A DNA stretch of 64,000 nt, from positions 28,370,003-28,434,002 of the forward strand of contig NC_059075.1 of the NCBI RefSeq assembly GCF_020497125.1, in the 5' to 3' direction. The first letter of the stretch is position 1. Every line of letters begins with the position of its first letter. Of the stretch, positions 1 through 10,440 are shown one piece after another. The notes under the pieces were generated by a model. That model saw only the letters and a list, made by a program, of their open reading frames with translations, did no database searches and was not told the origin of the DNA. This DNA comes from Mauremys mutica. Its lineage: Eukaryota > Chordata > Testudines > Geoemydidae. The position numbers and the translations under genes were made by a program.

Positions 1-1160
1 CTTGTGTGTGTGTGAGGGGAGAGAACTTTAGATAAACAATAACTAGTGATACAGTAATATGCAGTATGCATGCATACAATAGATTTAGCTACCACTTCAG
101 TTATTCTTATCTCCAGACACTCAGAAAATCCAAACACGTGGTTAATCAGGTCTGATTGAATCAGACAGTTTGGAATGAATTCAGAATGATCATTTAATGT
201 ATTTTTCCTATATTTGGCTCCAGTTATAATTGTTGCATATATGTGTGTGCTTTAAATCTAGTGTTAAAGATTACTCTAGATGGAGCTATGTGTGCTTAAT
301 GGGAAATCCTCGTCACATCTCTATATGCTATCTCTGAAAAGAAACTTTAAAGAAGTTGGTTGTGGGCTGAAGCATTTAACTCATGGATTCTTCCAAACTC
401 CAAAGTGTGCTTAAACTCAAATCCACATCTTTCTCATCTCAGATAGTAGAGCTGCAGAAAAGGGTTTGATTTGGCCAAGAAGACTACGTTTTGTGCAGTG
501 CCTAGCGCGTTTAATTCCTTCTGTCCCAAAACCACTTCAGTGAGGTTCATTTTACCCATGCATGTTATTCTATCCCTGTGGTGGAGAAATTCACCCTCCT
601 CTGATGTGGAGCTGATAGGAAGCCAACTGCCAACATGTGTTTATATAAATATATTTGCTAGGGTAAAGATCCCTTGGTAAACATCTGTACCCAAGAACCT
701 GATGTGGATTTTGGGTGATCCCTCAAGGAGTTTGGTCCCATAAAAATAAGAAAACACAAATCTGTGGCACATATAGCCCAGCTTCCAGATGTTCCATGCT
801 GTTTAAAGGAAAATTATACCATCTGCCTCAGACCAACACTGAAATAAATGAGACACAGGAAATTCAAGAATATGTAATCCCCAAAATAAACCAAATAGTT
901 AAAAAATAAAAATAAAATAGCAACATACACTTTCTACACTTTGATTTGTGGATCATCTGCTGAGATTTTTTATTTTAAACCCTGAGTGCTTAAACTTAGG
1001 CATTTTATGTTGTATTTAGGCACCTAAATGAGGGTGACCTTGTTTTCAGAAGTGCTGAGCACCTGAAAGTCCCAGTGATGTCAGTGGTAGTGACAGATGC
1101 TCAGCACCTTTGTAGATATTATCTTAGATTAGAGGATTACTATATTTCTTTTTATCAATG
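1..1160. other. AT-rich unique DNA, no gene seen
   Basis: A short TG run lies at the very start. No splice-supported coding frame, RNA gene or clear transposon end is visible. A partial motif at about 1048-1075 (gtgctgagcacctgaaag) resembles arms of the short palindromic repeats seen elsewhere in the window. Confidence 0.6.
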
Positions 1161-1167
1161 CTTCTAT

Positions 1168-1237
1168 GGGCCAGATCCTGCTCCCACTGAAATCAATGGC
1201 AAAGTTCTCTTTGACTTCAATGGGAGAAAAAGCAGGA
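1168..1237. repeat. Short palindromic repeat, CCATTGA-centred family
   Basis: The segment opens with gggccagatcctgctccc, runs through an actgaaatcaatgg half-site and continues to ttgacttcaatgggag before agcagga. The two halves are imperfect inverted copies of each other. The same layout recurs at 3748, 51564 and 60756. It looks like an old MITE-type repeat; the superfamily is not assignable by eye. Confidence 0.55.
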
Positions 1238-1665
1238 ACTACGATCCTCATCCTAAAATCCTTAATCTCATGAGAAATCCTCAGTCATGTAGGCAATACC
1301 ATTAAAGCTACTGGGAATCACTTATGTGAGAGGATTATTTGTGTAATAAGAAGTTGCAATGGTGGTATGAATGATGGGATTCTATGAACACCTTCTATGT
1401 GCAGGTAGCAATTAAAATTTGTTATTTGGAAAGAAGGGGGCTTAAATCTCACCTGAAAAATGGTACTTGCAGCAGTATTGTAGCTGCCATTGGTTAAATG
1501 CAAAGTCAGAGAGAAAAACATCATCTACTGAACCATCATCACCAGTTCCTCCTGCACCTGGAGGTCTCTCATCCAGATTCTGACCTGACCTTACCTTGTG
1601 AAATCTCATGTGATCACAGCATAAAGTAGCATGGCTAAAGGAAATGCATACTACAGTGTCTAGCA

Positions 1666-1970
1666 CAGTGTTTCTAAATCTAGTGAGTTGTGACCCTCTG
1701 GGGGGCATCACAAAAAGGTAATCGGGGGTCACAAGGTGTTGACAATTGTATGACAATCTAAAGCAAAGAAAATCTTATTCCTGGCTCTCCACACACTGGT
1801 ACTCTTGAAGTATTCTCTGTCACCATCCCAAAACACACACAAATTCTATAGGCTGATCATTGTTATCATTGATACATTTTTACTCTTACTTTATAGCAAG
1901 TGTAAGGGGATTGTGAAAATTTTTTACTTTGAATAAGGAGCCGCCACCTGGAACAGATTGAGAAACACGG
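1666..1970. mobile_element. Old hAT-like non-autonomous element
   Basis: The left end CAGTGTTTCT and the right end AGAAACACGG are inverted copies with one mismatch. The 'cagtgtttct' type of terminus is common in hAT/Charlie-like elements. No clean 8-bp target duplication remains, and the interior (about 305 bp) has no coding capacity. Flanking sequence on both sides fits one older repeat that was split by the insertion. Confidence 0.5.
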
Positions 1971-2045
1971 TGGGGTTTTGGTCCATTACTGGTGCTCCAA
2001 GGTGCTACTGCAGTACAAATAATTACTAATAATAAATAATAGACT
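1971..2045 (+). repeat. Ancient repeat tail (copy 1)
   Basis: The string ggtgctactgcagtacaaat followed by AT-rich sequence matches a second diverged copy near 51360-51415 (gggcactactgcagtgcaaa). It is probably the 3' tail of an old interspersed repeat of L2/SINE type. The family assignment is inference. Confidence 0.4.
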
Positions 2046-3190
2046 ACTGCAACATTGAAGTACCATGAGGCAAATATAAGCCAAAGTGGTATTGAGTTAA
2101 GGATAAGGTTTCAGTTGTACATTCTGGGGCTTACACATGCTGTGCTTTCCCCCCCTGCTTTAACAATAAAAGCGTCTATTAAAACTTATTGGTGCAGCTT
2201 CTAATCAAAGCTATATGGGCCTACATTTTCAAAGATCAGTCTTACTTAATAGGTGCAACCAATATCTAACATCTGTGCATGCTAGCATTAAAATTTGCAT
2301 CTGCACTTGTCCTGATGAGGTTTGTGAGTGCAAATTTTAACACCCGGGAGTGCATGATTTAAAGGGCAGGTGATAGGAGAGCGCAAACATGCACAGTTTT
2401 GTGCACACAAACATGAAGATCAGATAAAGGCCCCCACAAATATCTACCCTATGTTACTCAGTGTTCTCAACCTACTGATGTCCAGTGTGTGAGTGATGCC
2501 AGCTTCTCTGAGACAAAACTCTGGTAAAGAGGACTCCACAAATAAATAGAGTAGAAGGAATCTTAAATAATGGATTACACTTTTTTTTTACCTACATAAA
2601 CTCTTCCATAATGTCAGTTTCACAGTCAGAATTTTAAATAGCAATAATTTATCTTGGTAATTGGAGGGCGACTGCTGGGTTTGTGTCGCGTGGGATGGAG
2701 GTCAGTGCGAGTGTACAATGAGTGCCATGCCATGGAATGAGTTATGGTTTTGAGGGATATGTCCAGTATGCTCATTTTGGGTTTTGGCATTTAATTCCTT
2801 CCTCCCAATGAAATATGTGGGAGGAATGGATGCCAAAATTTTCACTGTATATGATGTATAATTTCTCCCTTGTACTTCAGTGGGAGGAACATCAGACCCC
2901 AAAATGATTATGTGCATAATGGCAAAGAATGTATCGCTGCATTTTTTAATGTCAGTTGTGGGAATTCCTGGAAGGGTAAAATATTGTTGTCACCTTTCCC
3001 GCTTCTTGCTTTCCAGTGGGACTTTTCCACACAACCCCAAGGATCCTACCAACCCAGAACTTTAATTCTCTCCAGAACTTTGGTGCTGGCCCAGTACCCT
3101 TTAAGTGAAAGCAAAACTCTGGATATGAACATATCCGCAAACTTCAGAAACATTCCAATCCTGGTCTAGATCCAAATAACATGCCTTGGC
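2046..3190. other. No gene or clear repeat seen
   Basis: AT-rich unique-looking sequence with a short poly-T at 2580. Several short open frames overlap on both strands around 2700-3170, but none has a recognisable domain or splice context. Confidence 0.55.
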
Positions 3191-3194
3191 ATTT

Positions 3195-3395
3195 GTATAG
3201 AACTTTGTGTGTTCAAAGTAATGTTTTAACAATCCTCACAATGCCCCACTGAGATGGCTCACTGCTGTTATGCCTGCTTTACAGATGGAAAAATGGAGGC
3301 ACAAAGTGATAAAGTGACTTGCTCAAGGCCACAAAGCAACCATAGCAGTGGCAGAGCTGGGATTAGAACCCAGGACTTCTTTCCATTGGGCTGTA
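3195..3395 (-). repeat. MIR/L2-type SINE fragment, reverse orientation
   Basis: The series tttacagatggaaaaatgg, aggcacaaagtgataaag, tgacttgctcaaggcc and gattagaacccagga is the reverse complement of the MIR core and its tRNA-like head. The 3195-3240 part (cacaatgcccc preceded by caaagtaatg) resembles the tail. Old and diverged. Confidence 0.7.
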
Positions 3396-3747
3396 GTTTC
3401 TCTGCATCTTGTTATAGACAGAGAGATTTCCACTGCTGTTTTTTGGTTGCTTTTAGTGCATTTGATTTCAGATGAAAAATATATGCTTGGTTCTGTCCAG
3501 ACACATCCATCCTCTGCCCCTAATCATGCCCAATATCCTCTACGCTTGTCTGGTATTTGTAGCGGGTGTGGGATGTGGATCAAAACATGTGCAGGATCCT
3601 CCATGGCCATCTGCAATATCTGTTTACGCACCGTAGGTTAGGCAAAGAAAAACTCCATTCTGTGCCTCTTTGCACATCATGGAACCAATGCAGGCTCAGC
3701 TCCTTACAGTGTTTCGTGACTTTTCTTTTGTGGACTTTTACTCAATA

Positions 3748-3818
3748 TGGGCCGGATCCAAAACCCATTGATGTTAATGGGAGTTCCCCATTGACTTCCA
3801 TGGGGTTTGAATCAGGCC
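3748..3818. repeat. Short palindromic repeat, CCATTGA-centred family
   Basis: It begins tgggccggatccaaaaccc, has the half-sites cccattgatgttaatggg and ccccattgacttccatggg, and ends gaatcaggcc. The two halves pair as an imperfect hairpin. A broken half-copy lies just downstream at about 3884-3920. Confidence 0.6.
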
Positions 3819-4641
3819 TTCTGTTATGTGTTCCTATCAAACAAAGTGTCTGCTCCTAATCTTCTTGCGGTCTCTGGGAGTTTTGCCATTGTCTTCACTG
3901 GGAGTAGGACTGGATCCAAGATGAGCAGAAATGAGGTGAAAGAATAGTCTTCTTTTGCTAATTCCGGTCCTCTGTTAAGCTTCCAAAGTAATGCGGCTTG
4001 TAAAGAGGCATACAGAACTGACTAATTTAGCAACAGTTACAATTATTCTAAATACATCAAGTTTCATTAAATGTTATCAAGATTCCATTGTAATTTATTT
4101 GATTAAATAGGACTTGCTTTCTCTCTAAAAATGATTTATAATGTGTTTTTAATAGGAAGAGTTTCCAAAAGGCTTTAGGATGTCAAAGCAGTGCTATTAA
4201 TCTTTTTATTAGCATTTTGAAAAATGGCATATGTTGCCTGATTGGTAGATATTTGTTAGCATTCTCCTTTTCTACAGAGGATTATCACTTTGACCCCACT
4301 ATTTTTAGTATACTGTAGCTCTATAATTTTCATATAAAGCCCAGAATCTAATATCATTTACACAGTGGCATTAATCTGGATTAGAACTGGTGTGATCGAG
4401 AGTAAAATTTGAGTCAGTGTTTCAAAAGACTTCAGATGGCAGCTTGCTTTGTATCCCATAGAAAATTTTATCAGAAAATACATTTTTTTCATATAACTTC
4501 ACAATTTTTTTAACCTCAGTAAAACAGCATGATTCCTTTAATTTAAAAAGAACACAAAGAAAGCGCTATTTTTTTTACACACTGTGACAAAAAAGGAAAT
4601 CCCAAGTAAAATTTAATATTAAGGTTCTATTTAGGAATGAT
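3819..4641. other. No gene seen
   Basis: AT-rich sequence with homopolymer runs (poly-T near 4483-4510 and 4570). Apart from the half-palindrome near 3884 and a diverged arm near 4330-4400, nothing is recognisable. Confidence 0.55.
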
Positions 4642-4729
4642 GGGCCAAATTTGGCTTTTGGCTACACCGTTGATTTCAGTGGAGTTACTGCAGATTAACA
4701 CCAGAGTAAATGACAACAGAATTTGGCCT
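4642..4729. repeat. Short palindromic repeat, diverged copy
   Basis: It starts gggccaaatttggc, carries ttgatttcagtggagttact in the centre, and ends acagaatttggcc. The ends are inverted (gggccaaattt and gaatttggcc), as in the other members. Confidence 0.5.
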
Positions 4730-4877
4730 GATATATTAATTTTTATGAAATCATTGTTATATGCTGCTATATTTTTAATTAATCAACAAGGCATTTTATA
4801 ATACCCTTTATGTTATAAAATACATTGTTTATTTTTTTTAACAGACAGTACATATAACCAGTTTCTACGAAGCACAT

Positions 4878-5058
4878 TGGGGCTCAATCCTGCAGCCTTT
4901 GCTTATGTGATGTGAGTAATTCTTACCCAGACAATAGCACCACTGACTTCAGTAGGTCTACTCATGTGAGTAGGGCTGGGCCTACAACCTTTACACAAAA
5001 CTCCTATTGACTTCAATGAGAGTATTCACATGAGAAAGGCAAGCGAGACTTGGCCTTA
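4878..5058. repeat. Palindromic repeat, two half-sites
   Basis: The segment runs ctcaatcctgcagcc, then cactgacttcagtagg, ctcatgtgagtagg, ctattgacttcaatgag and tattcacatgag. It shares the TGACTTCAATGGG core with the other short palindromes and contains its own CTCATGTGAG dyad. Confidence 0.5.
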
Positions 5059-5755
5059 AATAAGGTTTGCAGGCTTTGGCTCGCAATATCATGATTTTAA
5101 ATAGCTGTAAAACATGCTTTAAAATGCCAGATAATAAATAACAAAAGTAAAGTATTTATAACTGGAAACTTATTATAATGTATTACTAAAACTGTTTGTA
5201 TATCCAAGGGTTTTCTACTGTAGCTCTGTGAAGTATTCATTATTGAAAATGTTTCTGCTCTACGAAGGTTCTATAAAATACATGCCCTTTGCTACAAGCT
5301 GACAACACTTCAAGGCACTGAGGCCTGTGTGAAAGGCCAGGAGCTGTAACAGTAGAGGTACTGTGCATTGCTAGGCAGAGGCAAAAGAGGGGCACATAAA
5401 GATTAACAAAAAGGGCTTATTTGATGAGGCTGCAAAAGGTGGTGTCAGGCAGGGTCACAAAAATTAATATAAAAGTTAGAGCCCAGATTTCTAACACACA
5501 CTTGCTTTTAAAAAATCAGGTTCTTGATCCCCACAATCCTTGCTCAGGCAGAGCTCCCAGGTCCTTAATTTGAAATTGTCGACATTATTTATTTGAGCTG
5601 AGATTGTCAAGCAGGAAAGCCTCAGAGCATCGATAAATACCTCTGGTAGGAACAAACAAGCAAGAAAATCCCTGCAGGAACTGCTGGGAAATACAATTCA
5701 AACCTGTGTGAAAAAAGACAGCTTGCAGTCACTCTTCCATTAAACCATGTGGATT
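5059..5755. other. No gene seen
   Basis: Unique-looking AT-rich sequence without recognisable exon, RNA gene or transposon end. Confidence 0.55.
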
Positions 5756-6045
5756 AATAAAATATTATTAAAGTAGTGCCTAGAGACCCCAACCAAAATT
5801 GGGGCCCCATTGTATGAGGCACTGAACAAGCATAAGAGACAATTTCTGCCCCCAAGGAGTTTACAGTCTCAATTGATGCAACAAAGGCAGTATTATTATT
5901 ATTATTATTATTATTATCGTCATCATCATTTCACAGATTGGGGGACTACAGAGAGATTCAGCAAGATTCAGGTAGTCTGTGGTTGAGCTGGGAATTTAAC
6001 CCACATAGCTTGAGTCCCAGGCCAGTACCGTAGGTGATTCCCCCT
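5756..6045 (-). repeat. MIR/L2-type element, reverse orientation, with (ATT)n tract
   Basis: Starting near 5800, ggggccccattgtatgaggc and agtttacagtctcaattg match the common tail of old L2/MIR repeats in reverse. An (ATT)n microsatellite lies at 5890-5917. Then tttcacagattggggga and tgagctgggaatttaaccca match the reversed MIR core and head. Confidence 0.6.
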
Positions 6046-6266
6046 TTTAACCGGTGTCTGTGTTACCTGGATTGAATGCCACTTCCAATGTGCAAGCAGG
6101 CTGTCTGGTATGGCAGTGGTTATTATTCTCCATGTGCCATTGCAAGATGCCAGCATACGTCCCTTCACGACACATCTGTTGTGAGTCCATGCCTATGAAC
6201 CAGTTTAAAAAGTGATGTATTTGACATGAAAAGGGGATGTATTAGAGTCAATGTAGAGATTGTAAT

Positions 6267-6912
6267 TAGGGCCCTACCACAGTCACTGTCCATTTTGGTC
6301 AATTTCACAGTCATAGGATTTTAAAAATTGTAAATGTCATGATTTTAGCTATTTAAATCTGAAATTTCACCGTGTTGCAATGGTCGGGGTCCTGACGCAA
6401 AAAGGAGTTTGGGGAGGGGTCACAAGGTTATTGTAGAGGGAGTTGCGGTACTGCTACCCTTACTTCTGTGCTGCTGCTGATAGCCGCACTGCCTTCAGAG
6501 TTGGGCAGCTGGAAAATGGTGGCTGCTGGCCAGGAGCCCAGCTCTGAAGGCAGAGCTGCCGCCAGCAGCAGCGCAGAAGTAAGGATGGACTGGTATGGTA
6601 TTGCCGCCCTTACTTCTGCGCTGCTGCCTGCAGAGCTAGGCCCTCAGTCAGCAGCCGCCACTCTCCGGCCGCCCAGCTCTGAAGGCAGCATAGAAGTAAA
6701 GGTGGCAACACCGCGACCCCCCTAAAATAACCTTGTGAACCCCCTGCAATTCCCTTTTGCATCAGGACCCCCAATTTGAGAAACACTGGTCTCCCCGGTG
6801 AAATCTGTATAATATAGGGTAAAAGCACAGAAAAGACCAGATATCACAGGGGGAGATCAGATTTCACAGTCTGTGACGCGTTTCTCATGGCCGTGAATTG
6901 GGTAGGGCCCTA
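6267..6912. mobile_element. Non-autonomous hAT-like transposon with 8-bp target duplication
   Basis: The termini are perfect 12-bp inverted repeats: TAGGGCCCTACC at 6267-6278 and GGTAGGGCCCTA at 6901-6912. The flanking octamers attgtaat (6259-6266) and attataat (6913-6920) match at 7 of 8 positions, the length expected for hAT. The interior holds inverted blocks: cttacttctgcgctgctgc-like segments at about 6455-6490 and 6605-6630, and gcccagctctgaaggcag at about 6536 and 6670. The open frames inside are not transposase. Confidence 0.85.
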
Positions 6913-6920
6913 ATTATAAT

Positions 6921-7160
6921 GCTCACAACTTCTGTAGTGCTTTTATTCCAAGAATCACAAAGCACTTCATAAACATTAGTGGATTAAGCCTCACACCCTC
7001 TTTTACGCTAGGTAAATGTCACTGTCCCATTTTAGAAAGGGGGAAATGGAGGCACAAAGAGGTTGGCCAAGAATATGCAAAAATGTTTGGGACTGAGCTA
7101 GGAATAGAACATGTATCTCCTGTTAGCTGGTCCTATGTGTTAACCTCAAGACAGCCTCTT
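6921..7160 (-). repeat. MIR/L2-type fragment, reverse orientation
   Basis: The series atcacaaagcacttcataaa, taagcctcacaccctc, cactgtcccattttag, aatggaggcacaaagagg and gactgagctaggaatagaac reads as a reversed L2/MIR-type tail and core. The two hAT elements on either side bracket this older sequence. Confidence 0.65.
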
Positions 7161-7177
7161 AATATGTGTGCTGTAGC

Positions 7178-7559
7178 CAGGGCCGGCTCCAGACCCCAGC
7201 GCGGCAAGCACGCGCGTGGGGCGGCCCTTTCCCGGGGGGGCGGCAGGCTGGGCCGGCGGACCTGCCGCAGTCATGCCTGCGGGAGGTCCACCGGAGCCCC
7301 GGGACGACCGGACCTGCCGCAAGCAAGACTGCGGAGGGGGCGCTCGTCCCGCGGCTCGGCTGGACCTCCCGCAGGCATGACTGCGGCAGCTCAAGTGGAG
7401 CCGCCGGACCTGCGAACCGTCCGCAGCTGCGGGAGGTCCAGCCGAGCGACCAGCGGACCCTCCGCAGTCATGCCTGCGGGAGGTCCGCTGCTCCCGCGGC
7501 TCCGGGGCGCCTCCCGCGCATGACTGCTTGGGGCGGCCAAAAAGGTAGAGCCGCCCCTG
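7178..7559. mobile_element. Non-autonomous hAT-like transposon with perfect 8-bp target duplication
   Basis: It starts CAGGGCCGGCTCC and ends AGAGCCGCCCCTG, a 13-bp inverted pair with two mismatches. It is flanked by identical octamers gctgtagc at 7170-7177 and 7560-7567. The interior is GC- and CpG-rich and carries degenerate copies of the roughly 52-bp unit (gcatgcctgcgggaggtcc types) that is better preserved in the sister copy at 57134-57801. The open frames of 80-220 codons on both strands are compositional. Confidence 0.88.
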
Positions 7560-7624
7560 GCTGTAGCCATGAAATTACTGCAGCTTCAGGCAAGAATCAA
7601 CTGCCCCTATCTTGTTTCCTTTGG

Positions 7625-8062
7625 GAGCCTGCATGCCGCCCACGCCCCTGCCCCCTTCGAGTGCCACGCCGCCCAAGCCCCCGCCCCCCGAGCACCGCGC
7701 TGCGCCGCCCAAGCCCCTGCCCCCCCCGAGTGCTGCACCGCCCAAGCCCCTGCCCCCCGGAGCGCGGCCTGGTGCTGCCCAAGCCCCCGCCCCCTCCAAG
7801 CGCTGCGCCACCCAAGCCCCCCTGAGTGCTGCGCCGCCCAAACCCCCACCTCCCTGAGCACCGCGCCACGCCACCCAAGCCCTCACCCGCTCCGAGCGCT
7901 GTGCTGCTGAACCCCCCCCACCCCTGAGTGCTGCCGGGCCAAAACAAAAACAAATAAACAAACCAACCCCTCCAGCGCTGCCCTGCCGAACCAAAGCCCC
8001 CCCCAAACCCCAAAACCCGAGTGCTTGGTCAGCTGGTGCCTGGAGCCGGCTTTGCAGATAGG
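7625..8062. repeat. GC-rich tandem tract ending in a hAT-like terminus
   Basis: Repeats of the type gccgcccaagcccctgcccc with gagtgctgcgc fill 7640-7990. The right border, ctggtgcctggagccggc at about 8034-8052, is the reverse complement of a GCCGGCTCCAG-type end like that of the neighbouring hAT. It is probably a second, reversed and truncated, relative. The alternating Pro/Ala-rich and Gly-rich translations on the two strands reflect C-rich repeat units. Confidence 0.55.
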
Positions 8063-8436
8063 CATAGGGTAACAAACTGTCTACTGTATTTTATGGACCA
8101 CTCGTCTCTATTGGTTAGAGTCAGTGCTACTCAACTGTGACCCATGTGCATTATACTGCTAACAGCCAACAAAGATGCTCTTTTAGTTCAAGTGGTAGGG
8201 ACTGTGCTTGTTGAACAGGGAGATGTGGGTTCTAATCTTGTTTTCTCCATGGCACAGTATGCAGAAGAAAATCAGAGAAGTGCCCACAGATTGGTTATAA
8301 TCTGAATGTGCAACACAGAAAGTTCAGCTGGCAGAAAAGGAGAGAACAATAGAAGAGCTGATATCACATTTGGAGGTCTTCACCAGTGAGAAGGTACTGT
8401 AACCATCAGATGTTATGTTAAGTGGGCTCTGGTGCT

Positions 8437-9594
8437 TCATAGATTCCAAGGTCAGAAGGGACCATTCTGATCCAACAGTCTAACCTCCTGTAATAACACA
8501 GACCATTGAACTTCCCCAAAATAATTCCTAGAGAGTATCTTTTAGAAAAAAATTCAGTCTTGATTTAGAAAATGTCAGTGATGAAGTATCAACTATGACC
8601 TTTGGAAAATTATTTCAGTGGTTAATTACCATCACCGTCAAAAAAATTTTCCCCCTTATTTCCAGTCTGAATTTGTCTAACTTCAACTTCCAGGCTTTGG
8701 ATCATTTTATACCTTTCTCTACTAGATTGCAGAGACCACCGTTAAATATTTTTTTCCCCATGTAGATAATTATAGACTGGAATCAAGTCACCGCATAATC
8801 TTCTCTATGTTAAACAAAGTAGATTGAGCTGCTTGAATCTCTTTCTGTAAGGCACTTTTTCTAATCCTTAAATCATTCTCATGGCTCTTCTCTAAACCCT
8901 CTCCAATTTATCAACAATCCTTGAATTGTGAGCACCAGAACAGGACATAGTATTCCACCAAACAGGACAGGAGTACTTGTGGCACCTTAGAAACTAACAA
9001 ATTTGTACCAGTGCCAAATATAGAGGTAAAATAACCTCTCTACTTTTACTCAAGATTCCCCTGGTTATGCATGCCAGGATTGCATTAGCTCTTCTGGCCA
9101 CAGTGTCATATTGGGAGCTCATGGTCCACTGATTATCCGCCACGACCCCTAAATCTTTTTCAGAACCACTGCTTCTGAGGATAGAGTCCTGCATTCTATA
9201 AATATGGCCTGCATTCTTTTGTTCTTAGATGTGTACATTTAGCCTTATTAAAACACATGTTGTTTGCTTGCATCCAGTTTACCAGGTGATCCAGATTGCT
9301 CTCAATGAGTGACATGTCTTCTTCATTATTTACCACTTCCCTAATTTTTGTGTCATCTGCAAACTTTATCAGTAATGAGTTTTATTTTCAAAATGTTGAT
9401 TAGTATAGGGTCAAGAATGGATTCCTGTGGCTCCCCTCTGGAAACACACTTACTTGATTCCGTTTACAGTTACATTTTGAGGTCTATCACTTAGCCAGTT
9501 TTTAATGCATTTCATGAGTGCTACATTAATTTTATATTATAGTTTTTTAGTCAAAATGTTGTGCAATACTAAGTCAAATGCTTTACAGCAGTCT
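8437..9594 (-). mobile_element. CR1 LINE fragment, reverse orientation
   Basis: It begins tcatagattccaaggtcag and continues agaagggaccattctgatcc, the reverse complement of the CR1 3' end. It then runs back into the reverse-transcriptase region (for example tgtcatctgcaaactttatc and gggtcaagaatggattcctg). It is 5'-truncated, as is usual for CR1, and full of frame breaks. A short foreign segment interrupts it near 8962-9006. Confidence 0.85.
8962..9006 (-). repeat. Short repeat tail inserted in CR1
   Basis: The string aggagtacttgtggcacctt followed by agaaactaacaaattt interrupts the CR1 alignment. From general knowledge it is the reverse of a tail (ggtgccacaagtactcct) that recurs in turtle genomes. 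The parent element is not identified here. Confidence 0.45.
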
Positions 9595-9597
9595 GAT

Positions 9598-9755
9598 GGG
9601 GGAGGGATAGCTCAGTGGTTTGAGCATTGGCCTGCTAAACCCAGGGTGGTGAGTTCAATCTTTGAGGGGGACATTTGAGGATTGGTCCTGCTTTGAGCAG
9701 GGGGTTGGTCTAGATGACCTCCTGAGGTCCCTTCCAACCCTGACATTCTATGATC
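9598..9755 (+). mobile_element. Turtle tRNA-derived SINE with CR1-type 3' tail
   Basis: The tRNA-like head has an A-box (gatagctcagtggtttga) and a B-box region (gtgagttcaatctttgag). A body follows, then the tail gatgacctcctgaggtccc and ccttccaaccctgacattc, ending tctatgat. That tail matches CR1 3' ends, which is how these SINEs borrow CR1 retrotransposition. It sits directly against the 5' edge of the reversed CR1 copy. Confidence 0.9.
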
Positions 9756-10245
9756 TAAGAACCCATTTGGCTCCTTATATAACGATGGGTGAGATGACTG
9801 TTTTTTGTTTGTTTTGATTTATAACTCTGCATATGTATACACAAGCACCAAGTCTAGGCTCTAGGCATCTTTGCCAAAATGATAAACACAAGCAGATCAA
9901 ACCCCAAATAAAAAAAAAAAAGAAACCACAATAAAATCCAACCCAAACAGTAACTTCCTCCTCCATAAATGACAGCCCCTATTGTGCCTGTCCCTCCCCG
10001 CAAGGCCTAGGTCAATAGATAGATCTCACAGCAGTCTGAAATGTAGAGGTTTGGGCTATTTTGAAATGAGGCCTGGAGCAGCTTCCAAAGTCAGGATCCC
10101 TCATGGAGAGTGCCGTGCTGACAGTGCCGTTTTATGTACTCCAGCTCAAGAACCTCTGCTGATCACAATGGTGAGAGTACAGCACCTGGAAAAGAGGCCA
10201 TCTCTCAAGCAGGAAAGTACCAGGATATTTAGGATCTTACAGGTC
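9756..10245. other. No gene seen
   Basis: An A-rich run occurs at 9908-9925. The rest is unique-looking sequence without recognised features. Confidence 0.5.
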
Positions 10246-10440
10246 AAACCCAACTTCTTAATAATAATTAATTAACTCTCTTCTGTAGGTGCTGCACAAA
10301 GGAGGGGCAAGTATCGTTATCCCCATTTTTTAGCGGGGGAAACTGAGGTGAGGGCAACAGATTGGTGGCCGACCCAACTCTGTTGACTCCTACCCCAGTG
10401 CCCTATCCACTTGACCATGCTTTCTACCCATAGATAATGG
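10246..10440 (-). repeat. MIR/L2-type fragment, reverse orientation
   Basis: The series taggtgctgcacaaagg, tatccccattttttagc, gggggaaactgaggtgagg and cccagtgccctatccactt is the reversed tail, core and head of a MIR-like element, strongly diverged. Confidence 0.55.

Noticed and set aside
7178..7560. CpG-island promoter
   Set aside because: CpG density here, and at 14-16, 57.2-57.8 and 61.2-61.7 kb, is explained by transposon and minisatellite content; no downstream first exon is visible.
7575..8075. Gly-rich 138-166-codon minus-strand frames
   Set aside because: Products of a C-rich tandem tract adjoining a hAT-like terminus; no conserved domain, and the frames overlap in several registers.
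9598..9670. Functional tRNA gene
   Set aside because: The A- and B-box sequences belong to a SINE head followed by a SINE body and CR1-type tail; the anticodon arm is not convincing.
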